A DNA stretch of 64,000 nucleotides from Aquabacterium sp. (GTDB lineage Bacteria; Pseudomonadota; Gammaproteobacteria; Burkholderiales; Burkholderiaceae_C): assembly GCF_021768455.1 (NCBI RefSeq), contig NZ_JAIZVX010000001.1:1-64000 (forward strand). Direction: 5' to 3'. This document shows positions 26,824 through 34,566 of this stretch, piece after piece. Position 1 is the stretch's first letter; every line of letters starts with the position of its first letter. The notes beneath the pieces were generated by a model, which was not told the DNA's origin, ran no database searches, and saw only the letters and a program-made list of their open reading frames with translations. A program made the position numbers and the translations under genes.

Positions 26824-28269
26824 TTAAGCGGTCTGGCGAACGGGTGTCGCCTTCCAGAAATAGCGGCGGAAGCCGCGCTTGTGATCGAACTCCTTGATGC
26901 GGTAGACCATGCGCACCGGCAGGCCCACCGCCAACTCGTCTGCGCCGGTGTCCGTGAACTCCATCATCACGCGGCCACCGCCATCAAAGTCGATGTGCCC
27001 GAACTGGAAGGGCGGGTGCGGCGTAAAGGCCAGGAAGTCACTGGTGTGAGACAGCACCTTTGCCGACGCATCGGCCAGGCTCACCGGCTCCTGGCTGTCC
27101 TGCGCACGGCATGCAGGGTTGACACACAGACGCGTCGAAGGGAACTGCACCGTGCCGCAATGTCTGCAACGGCCACCCTCGAAGTGCGCCACCCGGGCCT
27201 GCTGCCGCCAGGCGGCGGTCAGCGCGGTCTTGTTGTCCATCTCGGCGCGCATGCCCCACTCCGGCTCGTACTGCCGGGTGAATGACAGGTACTTGAGGTA
27301 ACTGGTTTCTGCCTGCCCGGAGCCGGGCACCGTGCCGGAGCAAGCTTGCGCGGTTCGACGCAGCAGCAGCGCATCACAGCCATTGGCAAAGCTCAACAAC
27401 AGGATCCACTCGCCGTCGCTGGCCAGACGCACGGCCGTGTCCAGCATGGCCAGGGGCTGCGCGCCGCCCAGATCGCCCACCTGCTCTGCCTCGGTGGACA
27501 CCAGTGCCGTGTCGGGAACGCCCAGCTTCCTGGCGACCGCCGCGTTGATTTTCGAAATGGGCGCAGGCATGACGAAGTGCCGGATGTCGGCAGCCGCCAC
27601 ACCGGCCTGAGCCAGACAAGCTTTCGCAGCCTGGAGGGCGATCTTCATGTAACCCTCTTCACGCACCCAGCGCTCTTCCCACTGGTAGTCGTGATCCTGA
27701 CCGCTTTCTCTGAAGTGATCAACGAAATCCGCCTGGATGGAAGACGACGCCACAAAGGTCGCCACCGGGTTGCCCTCGCCCACCAGGGCGGCGGCCGCAC
27801 CATGCCCGGTGATCAACTCCTGCGCACTCGCAGGGCGAGGAACTCGGCACTCCGCCGCCACCAGCAGATGGCGAACCGCCGAGGGCTGCCGCAAGGCTTG
27901 CACCAACTCGATGGTGGCCGCACGTGCGGACGAGGCCACATCGCGCGCCACCGTCTCGCCTGGCAGGCCCAGCGCGGCCGCGGCCACACCGGCGTTGAGG
28001 CGGTCGGCAAACGGGAGGGTCGTGGAGGCCAGGGTCAACTGCCCGGGCAAACCCTCAGCCAGCCCATTGATCAGCAGCCTGGCGGCTTCCACCGTCATGG
28101 TGATGACGTCCTCATCCCAATTGGCCATGGCACGCTGCCCTTTGGCCAGGCTCCTGAGGCCTGGCGCCATCCAGCGGTGCAATGCCACCACCTCGCTGCG
28201 CTCAAGTCGCAGATGTGGCACATAGCGGGCAGTGGCCAGCAAGCCGAAGCGTGTTCCTGTCTGGTTCAT
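26824..28269 (-). CDS. HMG-CoA-synthase-like thiolase-superfamily protein fused to DUF35 OB-fold/zinc-ribbon domain
   Basis: The N-terminal part (about residues 1-330) has the thiolase fold of archaeal-type HMG-CoA synthase (WDEDVITMTVEAARLL; EEGYMKIALQAAKACLAQAG). The segment corresponding to the acyl-enzyme Cys reads RDVASSARAAT at residues 109-119, so the Cys appears replaced by Ser. The C-terminal 120 or so residues form a DUF35 module: zinc ribbon CRHC...CVNPAC (Cys 368, 371, 382, 387) plus an OB fold (FQFGHIDFDGGGRVMMEFTD). The start is ATG 28269 (MNQTGTRFG); the track start at 28413 runs into the divergent promoter region. First gene of the minus-strand BadHI-like operon. Probably a scaffold or non-acylating carbon-carbon lyase partner for the adjacent thiolase. 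Confidence 0.82.
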   Translation of the reverse strand: MNQTGTRFGLLATARYVPHLRLERSEVVALHRWMAPGLRSLAKGQRAMANWDEDVITMTVEAARLLINGLAEGLPGQLTLASTTLPFADRLNAGVAAAALGLPGETVARDVASSARAATIELVQALRQPSAVRHLLVAAECRVPRPASAQELITGHGAAAALVGEGNPVATFVASSSIQADFVDHFRESGQDHDYQWEERWVREEGYMKIALQAAKACLAQAGVAAADIRHFVMPAPISKINAAVARKLGVPDTALVSTEAEQVGDLGGAQPLAMLDTAVRLASDGEWILLLSFANGCDALLLRRTAQACSGTVPGSGQAETSYLKYLSFTRQYEPEWGMRAEMDNKTALTAAWRQQARVAHFEGGRCRHCGTVQFPSTRLCVNPACRAQDSQEPVSLADASAKVLSHTSDFLAFTPHPPFQFGHIDFDGGGRVMMEFTDTGADELAVGLPVRMVYRIKEFDHKRGFRRYFWKATPVRQTA

Positions 28270-28407
28270 GGCAGCCGTTTGAATGAATCTTGCAATATTT
28301 GATGATGTGGCTGATGATACACTAGCGAACCGTAATCGCAATGGACTTTGATGTGATTCAGGCCAGGGTTTCCCCTGCCACTGAACGCAGACAGCAGGAG
28401 ACAGCAA

Positions 28408-30396
28408 TTGCAAGCCAATACCGTCAAGCTACGCGAGTGGGTCAATGAACGACAGGGCCTGAGCCTGTCGTCCTACGAAGCGCTGAGGTCGTGGTCGGTG
28501 ACCGAGCCCGACAAGTTCTGGTCCTGCCTGTGGGCCTACTTCGACCTGCACTCACAAGCCCCTTTTGCACACGCCATCGCCGAACCACGCATGCCGGGCG
28601 CCGTGTGGTTCGAAGGCGCCAGGGTGAACTACGTCGAACAGGTGATGCGCCATGCCCAGGACGAACGCCTGGCGGACACACCTGCCGTGATCTTCCGCAA
28701 CGAGCGCATGCAACAGGAGGGCAAGACCATCCAGATTGGCTGGCGCGAACTCGCAAGCCGCGTTGCGCACATCGCCGGCGCCCTGCAGGCCATGGGCGTC
28801 AAGGAGGGAGACCGTGTGGCCGCCTACCTGCCCAACACGCCAGAGGCCTTGATCGCCTTTCTGGCCTGCGCATCCTTGGGTGCCATCTGGAGCGTTTGCG
28901 CGCCGGACATGGGCGTGGGCACCGTGCAAGACCGCTTTCGTCAGATCCAGCCCAGTGTGCTGCTGGCCTGTGATGGCTCGGTTTACGGCGGCAAGGTGGC
29001 CGACCGCCGACCGCTGATCACGTCGCTGCTGCAAACCTTGCCCAGCATTGCGCACCTGGTGCTGGTGCCCGTGCTTCAGGCTTCAGGTGGCCCCGAGGCC
29101 CCTTATGTGCCTGACAACTGGCATGGACAGTTTCACCAATGGGCGGAATGCGAGGCCTGCCCCACGCAAGTGGCACCTCAGGCCGTGGCCTTCCACCACC
29201 CACTCTGGGTGGTCTACAGCAGCGGCACGACGGGCCTGCCCAAGCCCATCGTGCATGGCCATGGCGGCGTGATGCTCGAAATGCTCAAGCTGCATCACTG
29301 CCACCTCAACCTGCTGCCAAGCTGGGAGGCGAACGACCGCCTGCACTGGTACAGCAGCACCGGCTGGGTGATGTGGAACCTGCAGATGTCTGCGCTCCTG
29401 CAAGGCACCACCATCTGTCTGTACGACGGCCACCCGTCCTTCCCGCAGGCAGACACCCTCTGGCGCTTTGCTCATGACCTGAAAGTCACCTTGTTCGGCG
29501 GCGGCGCCGCCTATTACACAGGCTGCATGAAGGCGGGCGTCGACCCCCATGCACTGGGCCTGAGCGAACACATCCGCACGCTCGGCTCGACCGGCTCCCC
29601 CTTGCCGCCCGAAGGCTATGCATGGGGGCACGCCGCCGTCAGGCAGGACGTATGGTGGGCGGTCATCTCGGGCGGCACCGACATCGCCAGCGCCTTCCTG
29701 GGCGGCACACCGGAGCTGCCCACCATCCCCGGCCAGATGCAGGCACGCTGCCTGGGTGCCGACGTGCAAGCCTGGGACGAAAACGGCCAGCCGCTCACCG
29801 ATGCCGTGGGCGAGCTGGTGTGCCTGCAGCCCATGCCCTCCATGCCCGTGAAGTTCTGGGGCGACGAAGGCCACAAACGCTATCTGGACAGCTACTTTGA
29901 TGTCTACCCTGGCGTCTGGCGCCATGGCGACTGGCTGCAAATCACCCCCAGCGGCGGCACCATCATCTACGGCCGCAGCGACGCCACGCTCAACCGCCAC
30001 GGTCACCGCCTGGGCACCAGCGAGGTCTACCGGGTGGTCGAAGCCGAGCCCGAGGTGATCGACAGCCTCGTCGTCGACATCGAGTTCCTCGGCAAGCCCA
30101 GCTACATGCCCCTGTTTGTGGTGCTGAAGCCGGGCCTGGATCTGGACTCGGCATTGGTTCAACGCCTCAAGCAGCGCATCCGCGAAGGCCTGTCGCCCCG
30201 CTTCGTGCCCGACGACATCGTGCAGGTCGAAGCCATCCCTCGCACCCTGACCGGCAAGAAGCAGGAGCTGCCCGTCAAGAAACTGATGCTGGGCCGCGAC
30301 CTGGCCGACGTGGTCAACAAGGACGCCTGCGCCAACCCGCAGGCATTCGACTGGTATGTCGACTTTGCCAAGGCGCGCGCGCGCCAGGCCGGCTGA
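28408..30396 (+). CDS. Acetoacetate-CoA ligase (acetoacetyl-CoA synthetase)
   Basis: ANL-superfamily ligase of 662 residues, the usual length for acetoacetyl-CoA synthetases. Motifs are WSVTEPDKFWSCLWAYFDL, FEGARVNYVEQVM, the AMP-binding loop VVYSSGTTGLPKPIVHGHGG, STGWVMWN, and the hinge YGRSDATLNRHGHRLGTSEVYRVVE. The C-terminus has the acylation-type Lys region RTLTGKKQELPVKKL. It starts with TTG at 28408; AGGAG lies 8 nt upstream and no ATG fits. It is divergent from the HMGCS-like gene across 138 bp. It would rescue acetoacetate released by a lyase or thiolase in the pathway, although a related 3-oxo or branched acid is possible. Confidence 0.9.
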   Translation: MQANTVKLREWVNERQGLSLSSYEALRSWSVTEPDKFWSCLWAYFDLHSQAPFAHAIAEPRMPGAVWFEGARVNYVEQVMRHAQDERLADTPAVIFRNERMQQEGKTIQIGWRELASRVAHIAGALQAMGVKEGDRVAAYLPNTPEALIAFLACASLGAIWSVCAPDMGVGTVQDRFRQIQPSVLLACDGSVYGGKVADRRPLITSLLQTLPSIAHLVLVPVLQASGGPEAPYVPDNWHGQFHQWAECEACPTQVAPQAVAFHHPLWVVYSSGTTGLPKPIVHGHGGVMLEMLKLHHCHLNLLPSWEANDRLHWYSSTGWVMWNLQMSALLQGTTICLYDGHPSFPQADTLWRFAHDLKVTLFGGGAAYYTGCMKAGVDPHALGLSEHIRTLGSTGSPLPPEGYAWGHAAVRQDVWWAVISGGTDIASAFLGGTPELPTIPGQMQARCLGADVQAWDENGQPLTDAVGELVCLQPMPSMPVKFWGDEGHKRYLDSYFDVYPGVWRHGDWLQITPSGGTIIYGRSDATLNRHGHRLGTSEVYRVVEAEPEVIDSLVVDIEFLGKPSYMPLFVVLKPGLDLDSALVQRLKQRIREGLSPRFVPDDIVQVEAIPRTLTGKKQELPVKKLMLGRDLADVVNKDACANPQAFDWYVDFAKARARQAG

Positions 30397-30450
30397 GCCC
30401 CGTTCAGTCAAGCCCTTCCCTATCAACCTCTATCAAGTTGGAGACAGACA

Positions 30451-31365
30451 ATGAGCAAGCATTTGCAAGGCCGCGTGGCCCTGGTGACTGGCGCAGGCCG
30501 CGGTGTGGGTCGGGGCATTGCCCTTGAGCTGGCGCGCCAGGGCGCAGACGTGGTCGTCAATGACCTGGGGGCCTCGCTGGATGGCAAGGCCGAAGCCGAA
30601 CAACCCGGTGCCGCCGTGGTGGCCGAGATTCAAGCCATGGGCGGACGCGCGGTGGTCGACGGCGGCTCCGTGGCCTCGTGGGACGACGCACAGCGCATGG
30701 TCGATCTGGCCATCAAGACCTTCGGCCGCATCGACATCGTCGTCAACAATGCCGGGATTCTGCGTGACGTGATGTTCCACCGCATGGGCGAGGCCGAATT
30801 CGACGACGTGATGGCGGTGCACATCAAGGGCTCGTTCAACGTCAGCCGCGCCGCAGCACCCCACTTCAAGGCCCAGAACAGTGGCGTCTTCGTGCACATG
30901 ACGTCCACCTCGGGCCTGATCGGCAACTTTGGCCAGGCCAACTACAGTGCTGCCAAACTGGGCGTGGTGGCCCTGTCCAAATCGATCGCGCTGGACATGC
31001 AGAAATTCGGGGTGCGCTCCAATGCCGTGGCGCCCTTCGCCTGGACGCGCATGATCGACTCCATCCCGGCCGAAACGCCAGAGCAGAAAAAGCGCGTCGA
31101 GGGGCTCAAGAAACTGGACGCCGACAAGGTCGCGCCCTTTGTGGTGGGCCTGTGCTGCGACGGCGCCAGCCATGTCAGCGGGCAGGTCTTTGGCGTTCGC
31201 AACAACGAGATCTACCTGTTCAGCCAGCCACGCCCCATCCGCAGCGCCCACCGCAGCGAAGGCTGGACGCCCGACAGCGTGCTGGAGCAGGCCATCCCCA
31301 TGCTGCAATCGGACTTCTACGCACTGGATCGGTCCGGCGATGTGTTCACCTGGGACCCGGTCTGA
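30451..31365 (+). CDS. SDR, 3-hydroxyacyl-CoA dehydrogenase of MFE-2/HSD17B4 type
   Basis: Short-chain dehydrogenase resembling the (3R)-hydroxyacyl-CoA dehydrogenase domain of peroxisomal multifunctional enzyme 2. It has VTGAGRGVGRGIALELARQGADVVVNDLG, NNAGILRDVMFHRMGEAEFDDVMAVHIKG, SGLIGNFGQANYSAAKLG (Tyr/Lys catalytic pair) and NAVAPFAWTRMIDSIP. The C-terminal tail of about 50 residues (EGWTPDSVLEQAIPML) is also MFE-2-like, without a fused hydratase domain. It lies 54 bp after the acetoacetyl-CoA synthetase gene. With (R)-specific MaoC hydratases in the window, it could run an R-type beta-oxidation turn. Confidence 0.87.
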   Translation: MSKHLQGRVALVTGAGRGVGRGIALELARQGADVVVNDLGASLDGKAEAEQPGAAVVAEIQAMGGRAVVDGGSVASWDDAQRMVDLAIKTFGRIDIVVNNAGILRDVMFHRMGEAEFDDVMAVHIKGSFNVSRAAAPHFKAQNSGVFVHMTSTSGLIGNFGQANYSAAKLGVVALSKSIALDMQKFGVRSNAVAPFAWTRMIDSIPAETPEQKKRVEGLKKLDADKVAPFVVGLCCDGASHVSGQVFGVRNNEIYLFSQPRPIRSAHRSEGWTPDSVLEQAIPMLQSDFYALDRSGDVFTWDPV

Positions 31366-31466
31366 GCCATGCCAAGGGAAAGCCTGGCGCATGTCGGCGC
31401 CATGACAGTTAAACTATGTGCATGTAAACAGTCATGGACCCGCACTTCTGCAGCGGTCTATACCTC

Positions 31467-31931
31467 ATGTCCGAAGCCAAGCACAGTGTGGACTGGGAGC
31501 TCAAGTTGGGCTTCCTGATCCATGATGTTTCCCGCTTGCGGCGCAGCGCATTCGACCGCTGCCTCAAGCCCCTCAATGTGACCAGGTCCCAGTGGTGGGT
31601 GCTGGCCTACCTGTCGCGCGAAGACGGCATGACCCAGGTCCAACTTGCGGAAGAGCTGGATCTGGGCAAGGTGGCCATCGGGGGCCTGATCGACCGCCTT
31701 GAAAAGACCGGACTCGTGCGACGCGAGGCCGATGCCAACGATCGTCGCGTGAACCGGATCTTCCTGGAGCCCAAGAGCAAACAGCTCATCAGCAAGATGC
31801 GCAAGGTCAGTCACCAGCTCAATGCGACCATCCTCCACGGCATCAAGGATGAGCAACTGAACTCGACCGCTGCCACGCTCGACACCATGAAGAGCAATCT
31901 GCTGAGCTATCTGGCAGACAGCGAAGCCTGA
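31467..31931 (+). CDS. MarR-family transcriptional regulator
   Basis: Winged-helix regulator of 154 residues: VTRSQWWVLAYLSREDGMTQVQLAEELDLGKVAIGGLIDRLEKTGLVRREADANDRRVNRIFLEPK holds the HTH and the DxR beta-wing. Two starts are possible. ATG 31467 (MSEAKHSVDW) matches typical family length, whereas ATG 31434 lies directly after an AT-richer promoter-like stretch and would add 11 residues. It could control the adjacent CoA-ligase/SDR genes or the wider regulon. MarR proteins often respond to aromatic or alicyclic acids or CoA esters, but the ligand here is unknown. Confidence 0.9.
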   Translation: MSEAKHSVDWELKLGFLIHDVSRLRRSAFDRCLKPLNVTRSQWWVLAYLSREDGMTQVQLAEELDLGKVAIGGLIDRLEKTGLVRREADANDRRVNRIFLEPKSKQLISKMRKVSHQLNATILHGIKDEQLNSTAATLDTMKSNLLSYLADSEA

Positions 31932-31960
31932 CGACGCGCCAAACAGACCCTCACCAAAGC

Positions 31961-31997
31961 AAAGCGGCCTGCCTCGCCATGAGGTACAGGCCGCTTT
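31961..31997. terminator. Bidirectional rho-independent terminator between marR and the SDR gene
   Basis: AAAGCGGCCTG (31961-31971) pairs perfectly with CAGGCCGCTTT (31987-31997) across a 15-nt loop, an 11-bp stem flanked by short A and T runs. It lies between convergent genes and can serve both. Confidence 0.8.
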
Positions 31998-32018
31998 CTC
32001 CGTGTGACGAAACTTCGC

Positions 32019-32927
32019 TCAGGATGTGCTGCGCAGCGCCTTTTCCTGCACGGCCTTGCCACGCACCAGCGCCTTGGCTTCGGCCCAATCTTCGGGGGTC
32101 AGTTTGCCCAGCTCCGCAAAGGTGCTGGGTGCTGCCAGGTGATGGCCCCCGTCAATGGCGATGTTGTGCCCGGTCAGGTACTCGCAGCCATCTGCCTGCA
32201 AGAACGTCAACAGATTGCACAGTTCGTGCATGCGGCCAAAACGCCCCATCGGAACCTGCTCCGATGAGGCTGCTCCCACATTGGCCTTGGGAATGGGCGC
32301 CAGCTTTTCCCAGGCACTTTCCGTGGGGAATGGCCCTGGCGCCACGGCGTTGACCCGGATGTTGTGACGCCCCCACTCCACTGCCAGCGACATGGTCATG
32401 GCGTGCAGCGCACTCTTGGACATCACGGACGGCAGCACATAGGCAGAGCCGGTCCACACCCAGGTCACCAGCATGCTCACCACCGAGCCCGGCAGACCTT
32501 GCGCGATCCAGCGACGGCCACAAGCCAGGGTCGAATACAGCGCGCCGTCCATGACGGTGGAGCGCACCGCCTCAAAGCCACGAGGGCTGATGTCAGCCGA
32601 AGGCGAGATGAAGTTGGCCGCGGCGTTGTTGATCAGGCCCGTCAAGGGACCGTCCTGCCAGATGCGCTCGACCATGGCATCGATCTGATCGGCGTCACGG
32701 ACATCGCAAACATGGCCATGGATGTCACCGCCGTGTGCCGCGGTGCAGCGCAGCTCCGCAACGGCTTCTTCCAGCACGGCACCTCGGCGACCGCAGATGT
32801 AGACCACGGCGCCCGAAGCGCTGAAGGCGCGGGCCAGTTCCTTGCCAAGGCCAGTGCCACCACCGGTGATGAGGATGCGCTTGCCCGCCAGGGCGTCTGG
32901 GCGCAAAGGGCTGATGTTTGGACTCAT
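32019..32927 (-). CDS. SDR, 2,4-dienoyl-CoA reductase-like
   Basis: Short-chain dehydrogenase of the 2,4-dienoyl-CoA/enoyl-CoA reductase branch: GKRILITGGGTGLGKELARAFSASGAVVYICGRR, LINNAAANFISPSADISPRGFEAV, and VLPSVMSKSALHAMTMSLAVEWGRHNIRVNAVAPGPFPTE. The usual Tyr of the YxxxK pair is not in place (SVMSK), as in dienoyl-CoA reductases, which use a different catalytic arrangement. ATG 32927 has an AAGGAAG site 6 nt upstream. It lies 20 bp after the aldehyde dehydrogenase gene and shares its promoter. It would help to degrade an unsaturated acyl-CoA, for instance from an isopropenyl- or ring-unsaturated substrate. Confidence 0.85.
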   Translation of the reverse strand: MSPNISPLRPDALAGKRILITGGGTGLGKELARAFSASGAVVYICGRRGAVLEEAVAELRCTAAHGGDIHGHVCDVRDADQIDAMVERIWQDGPLTGLINNAAANFISPSADISPRGFEAVRSTVMDGALYSTLACGRRWIAQGLPGSVVSMLVTWVWTGSAYVLPSVMSKSALHAMTMSLAVEWGRHNIRVNAVAPGPFPTESAWEKLAPIPKANVGAASSEQVPMGRFGRMHELCNLLTFLQADGCEYLTGHNIAIDGGHHLAAPSTFAELGKLTPEDWAEAKALVRGKAVQEKALRSTS

Positions 32928-32947
32928 GTATCTTCCTTTCAAAAGGG

Positions 32948-34387
32948 TCAGCCCATCGCGTAGATGGACTTGAGCTGCTGGTAGGCCGCGATGGATTCAG
33001 GCCCCATCTCGCGTCCCAATCCACTGGCCTTGATGCCGCCAAAAGGCGCATTCAGATCAGGCAGATAGCCGTTGATGCCGATCGTGCCGGTCGCCACGCG
33101 GCGCGCCACACGCAAGGCCCGCTCGCGGTCTCGCGACCACACGGTGCCCCCCAGACCGAAGGCCGAGTCATTGGCGAGCTGGATGGCCTCGTCGTCGCTG
33201 CCATAGGCGATCAGTGACAGCACCGGGCCGAAGATCTCCTCACGCGCAATCGTGGCGCTGTTGCTGACATCGGCAAAGACCGTGGGTTGCACGAACCACC
33301 CTCTGTCTCGCGAAGCAGGACGCCCCCCGCCAGTCACCAGCCGAGCTTCCTGCTTGCCGATCTCGATGTAGCGTTCGACGCGGTTGCGATGCATGGCAGA
33401 GCCCATCGGGCCGATCTGGGTGTTGCGGTCCAGCGCATCGCCCACCACATACGACGAGGCCGTGGCGGCCACTGCGTCCACGACTTCCTTGTAGCGCGCG
33501 TTCGGAACCAGGATGCGCGTGCACGAGAAGCAGGCCTGGCCATTGCTGAGCAAAGAAACCGAAGGCATGCCGCCAATGAAGGCATCCAGATCGGCGTCGT
33601 CCAGCAAGATGGCAGCCGACTTGCCCCCCAACTCCAGGCTGACTGGGCGCAGCAGCTTGCCGCAGGCCTCGGCAATCGCCCGGCCTGCACCGGTCGAGCC
33701 CGTGAAGGCGACCTTGTCGACGCCTGGATGCGACACCAGGTAGGCGCCCAGTTCACGCCCACCCGGCACCCAGTTGACCACGCCTGGTGGCAGCCCGGCC
33801 TCTTCGGCAGCCTGCGCCACGATGAAGCAGTCGAGCACGGTCTCGGGCGAGGGCTTGAGCACGATGCTGCAACCGGCTGCCAGCGCTGGCCCGATCTTCA
33901 TCAGCGACAGGATGACCGGGAAGTTCCAGGGCACGATGGCGCCCACCACCCCAACCGGCTCGCGGCGCACTGTGGTGTTGAAGCCCAGCGGCGACGGACG
34001 GCTTTCTTCTGCGTCCAGCGTGCCGGCCAGGCTGGCATAGTAGCGCAGCACGGCCACGGAATAGCTGCTCTCCAGTTGTTCTGCCGTAGCGATCGGCATG
34101 CCGTTTTGCATGCTGACTGTGCGTGCAAGTTCGCTGCCCCGTTTTTCCAGGGCATCGGCGAAACGCGACAGACACTCACCGCGCTCTGCGCCGCTCATCG
34201 TGCCCCAGGCCGTTTCGGTCAATGCGCGACGGGCCGCACTCACCGCAGCATCGATGTCCTGCTGATCGCCTTCCGGCGCACTGCCAACCACGTCTTCCGT
34301 GCTGGCGCTGATGGCCTCGAACCGCGTGCTGGAATGGGGCTTCACCCATTGGCCGCCGATGAACAAGGCTTGGTGATGTGTGCTCAT
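32948..34387 (-). CDS. Aldehyde dehydrogenase (NAD(P)+)
   Basis: ALDH superfamily enzyme of 479 residues from ATG 34387, which follows AGGAGA by 6 nt; the track ORF starts 41 codons earlier in the promoter region. It has VGAIVPWNFPVILSLMKIGPALAAGC, the Glu motif SLELGGKSAAIL and the catalytic Cys in NGQACFSCTRILVP, then EEIFGPVLSLIAY and PFGGIKASGLGREMG. With the XylM-like hydroxylase and the alcohol dehydrogenase at 37.7 kb, it would oxidise the aldehyde to the carboxylate that is then CoA-activated. A palindrome copy lies 107-120 bp upstream. Confidence 0.92.
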   Translation of the reverse strand: MSTHHQALFIGGQWVKPHSSTRFEAISASTEDVVGSAPEGDQQDIDAAVSAARRALTETAWGTMSGAERGECLSRFADALEKRGSELARTVSMQNGMPIATAEQLESSYSVAVLRYYASLAGTLDAEESRPSPLGFNTTVRREPVGVVGAIVPWNFPVILSLMKIGPALAAGCSIVLKPSPETVLDCFIVAQAAEEAGLPPGVVNWVPGGRELGAYLVSHPGVDKVAFTGSTGAGRAIAEACGKLLRPVSLELGGKSAAILLDDADLDAFIGGMPSVSLLSNGQACFSCTRILVPNARYKEVVDAVAATASSYVVGDALDRNTQIGPMGSAMHRNRVERYIEIGKQEARLVTGGGRPASRDRGWFVQPTVFADVSNSATIAREEIFGPVLSLIAYGSDDEAIQLANDSAFGLGGTVWSRDRERALRVARRVATGTIGINGYLPDLNAPFGGIKASGLGREMGPESIAAYQQLKSIYAMG

Positions 34388-34493
34388 GAGGGTCTCCTGA
34401 CGCTGGCGCCCATGCACCAGCAGCGACTGCCGTGTTTTGCGGTCAGGCTGATGTGCTGCCGCAGTGAAAGATCGAGTGCGACGCGAAATTGTC

Positions 34494-34507
34494 GTTCGCA
34501 TGCGTAC
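34494..34507. promoter_or_regulatory. Palindromic motif site D (GTTCGCATGCGTAC)
   Basis: Matches GTACGCATGCGTAC at 13 of 14 positions. It lies in the 179-bp gap between the aldehyde dehydrogenase gene start (34387) and the end of the luxR gene (34567), 107-120 bp upstream of the aldehyde dehydrogenase ATG. Candidate operator of the aldehyde dehydrogenase-SDR operon. Confidence 0.55.
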
Positions 34508-34566
34508 CATATGCTAACACTACCAATTTGCAGCCACACTGGCAGAAACCCCCGAGCGCTGGTGCG

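Noticed and set aside
20186-31365. Steroid-degradation cluster
   Set aside because: HSD17B4-like SDR, MaoC pair and DUF35/thiolase recall steroid side-chain enzymes, but ring A/B genes such as KstD, TesB/HsaC or KshA are absent and BadH/BadI fit better. Not excluded for genes outside the window.
31405-31433. Possible MarR self-operator (GTTAAACTATGTGCATGTAAAC) upstream of marR
   Set aside because: Symmetry is poor (5 of 11 positions) and the match to the shared palindrome is only 8 of 14.
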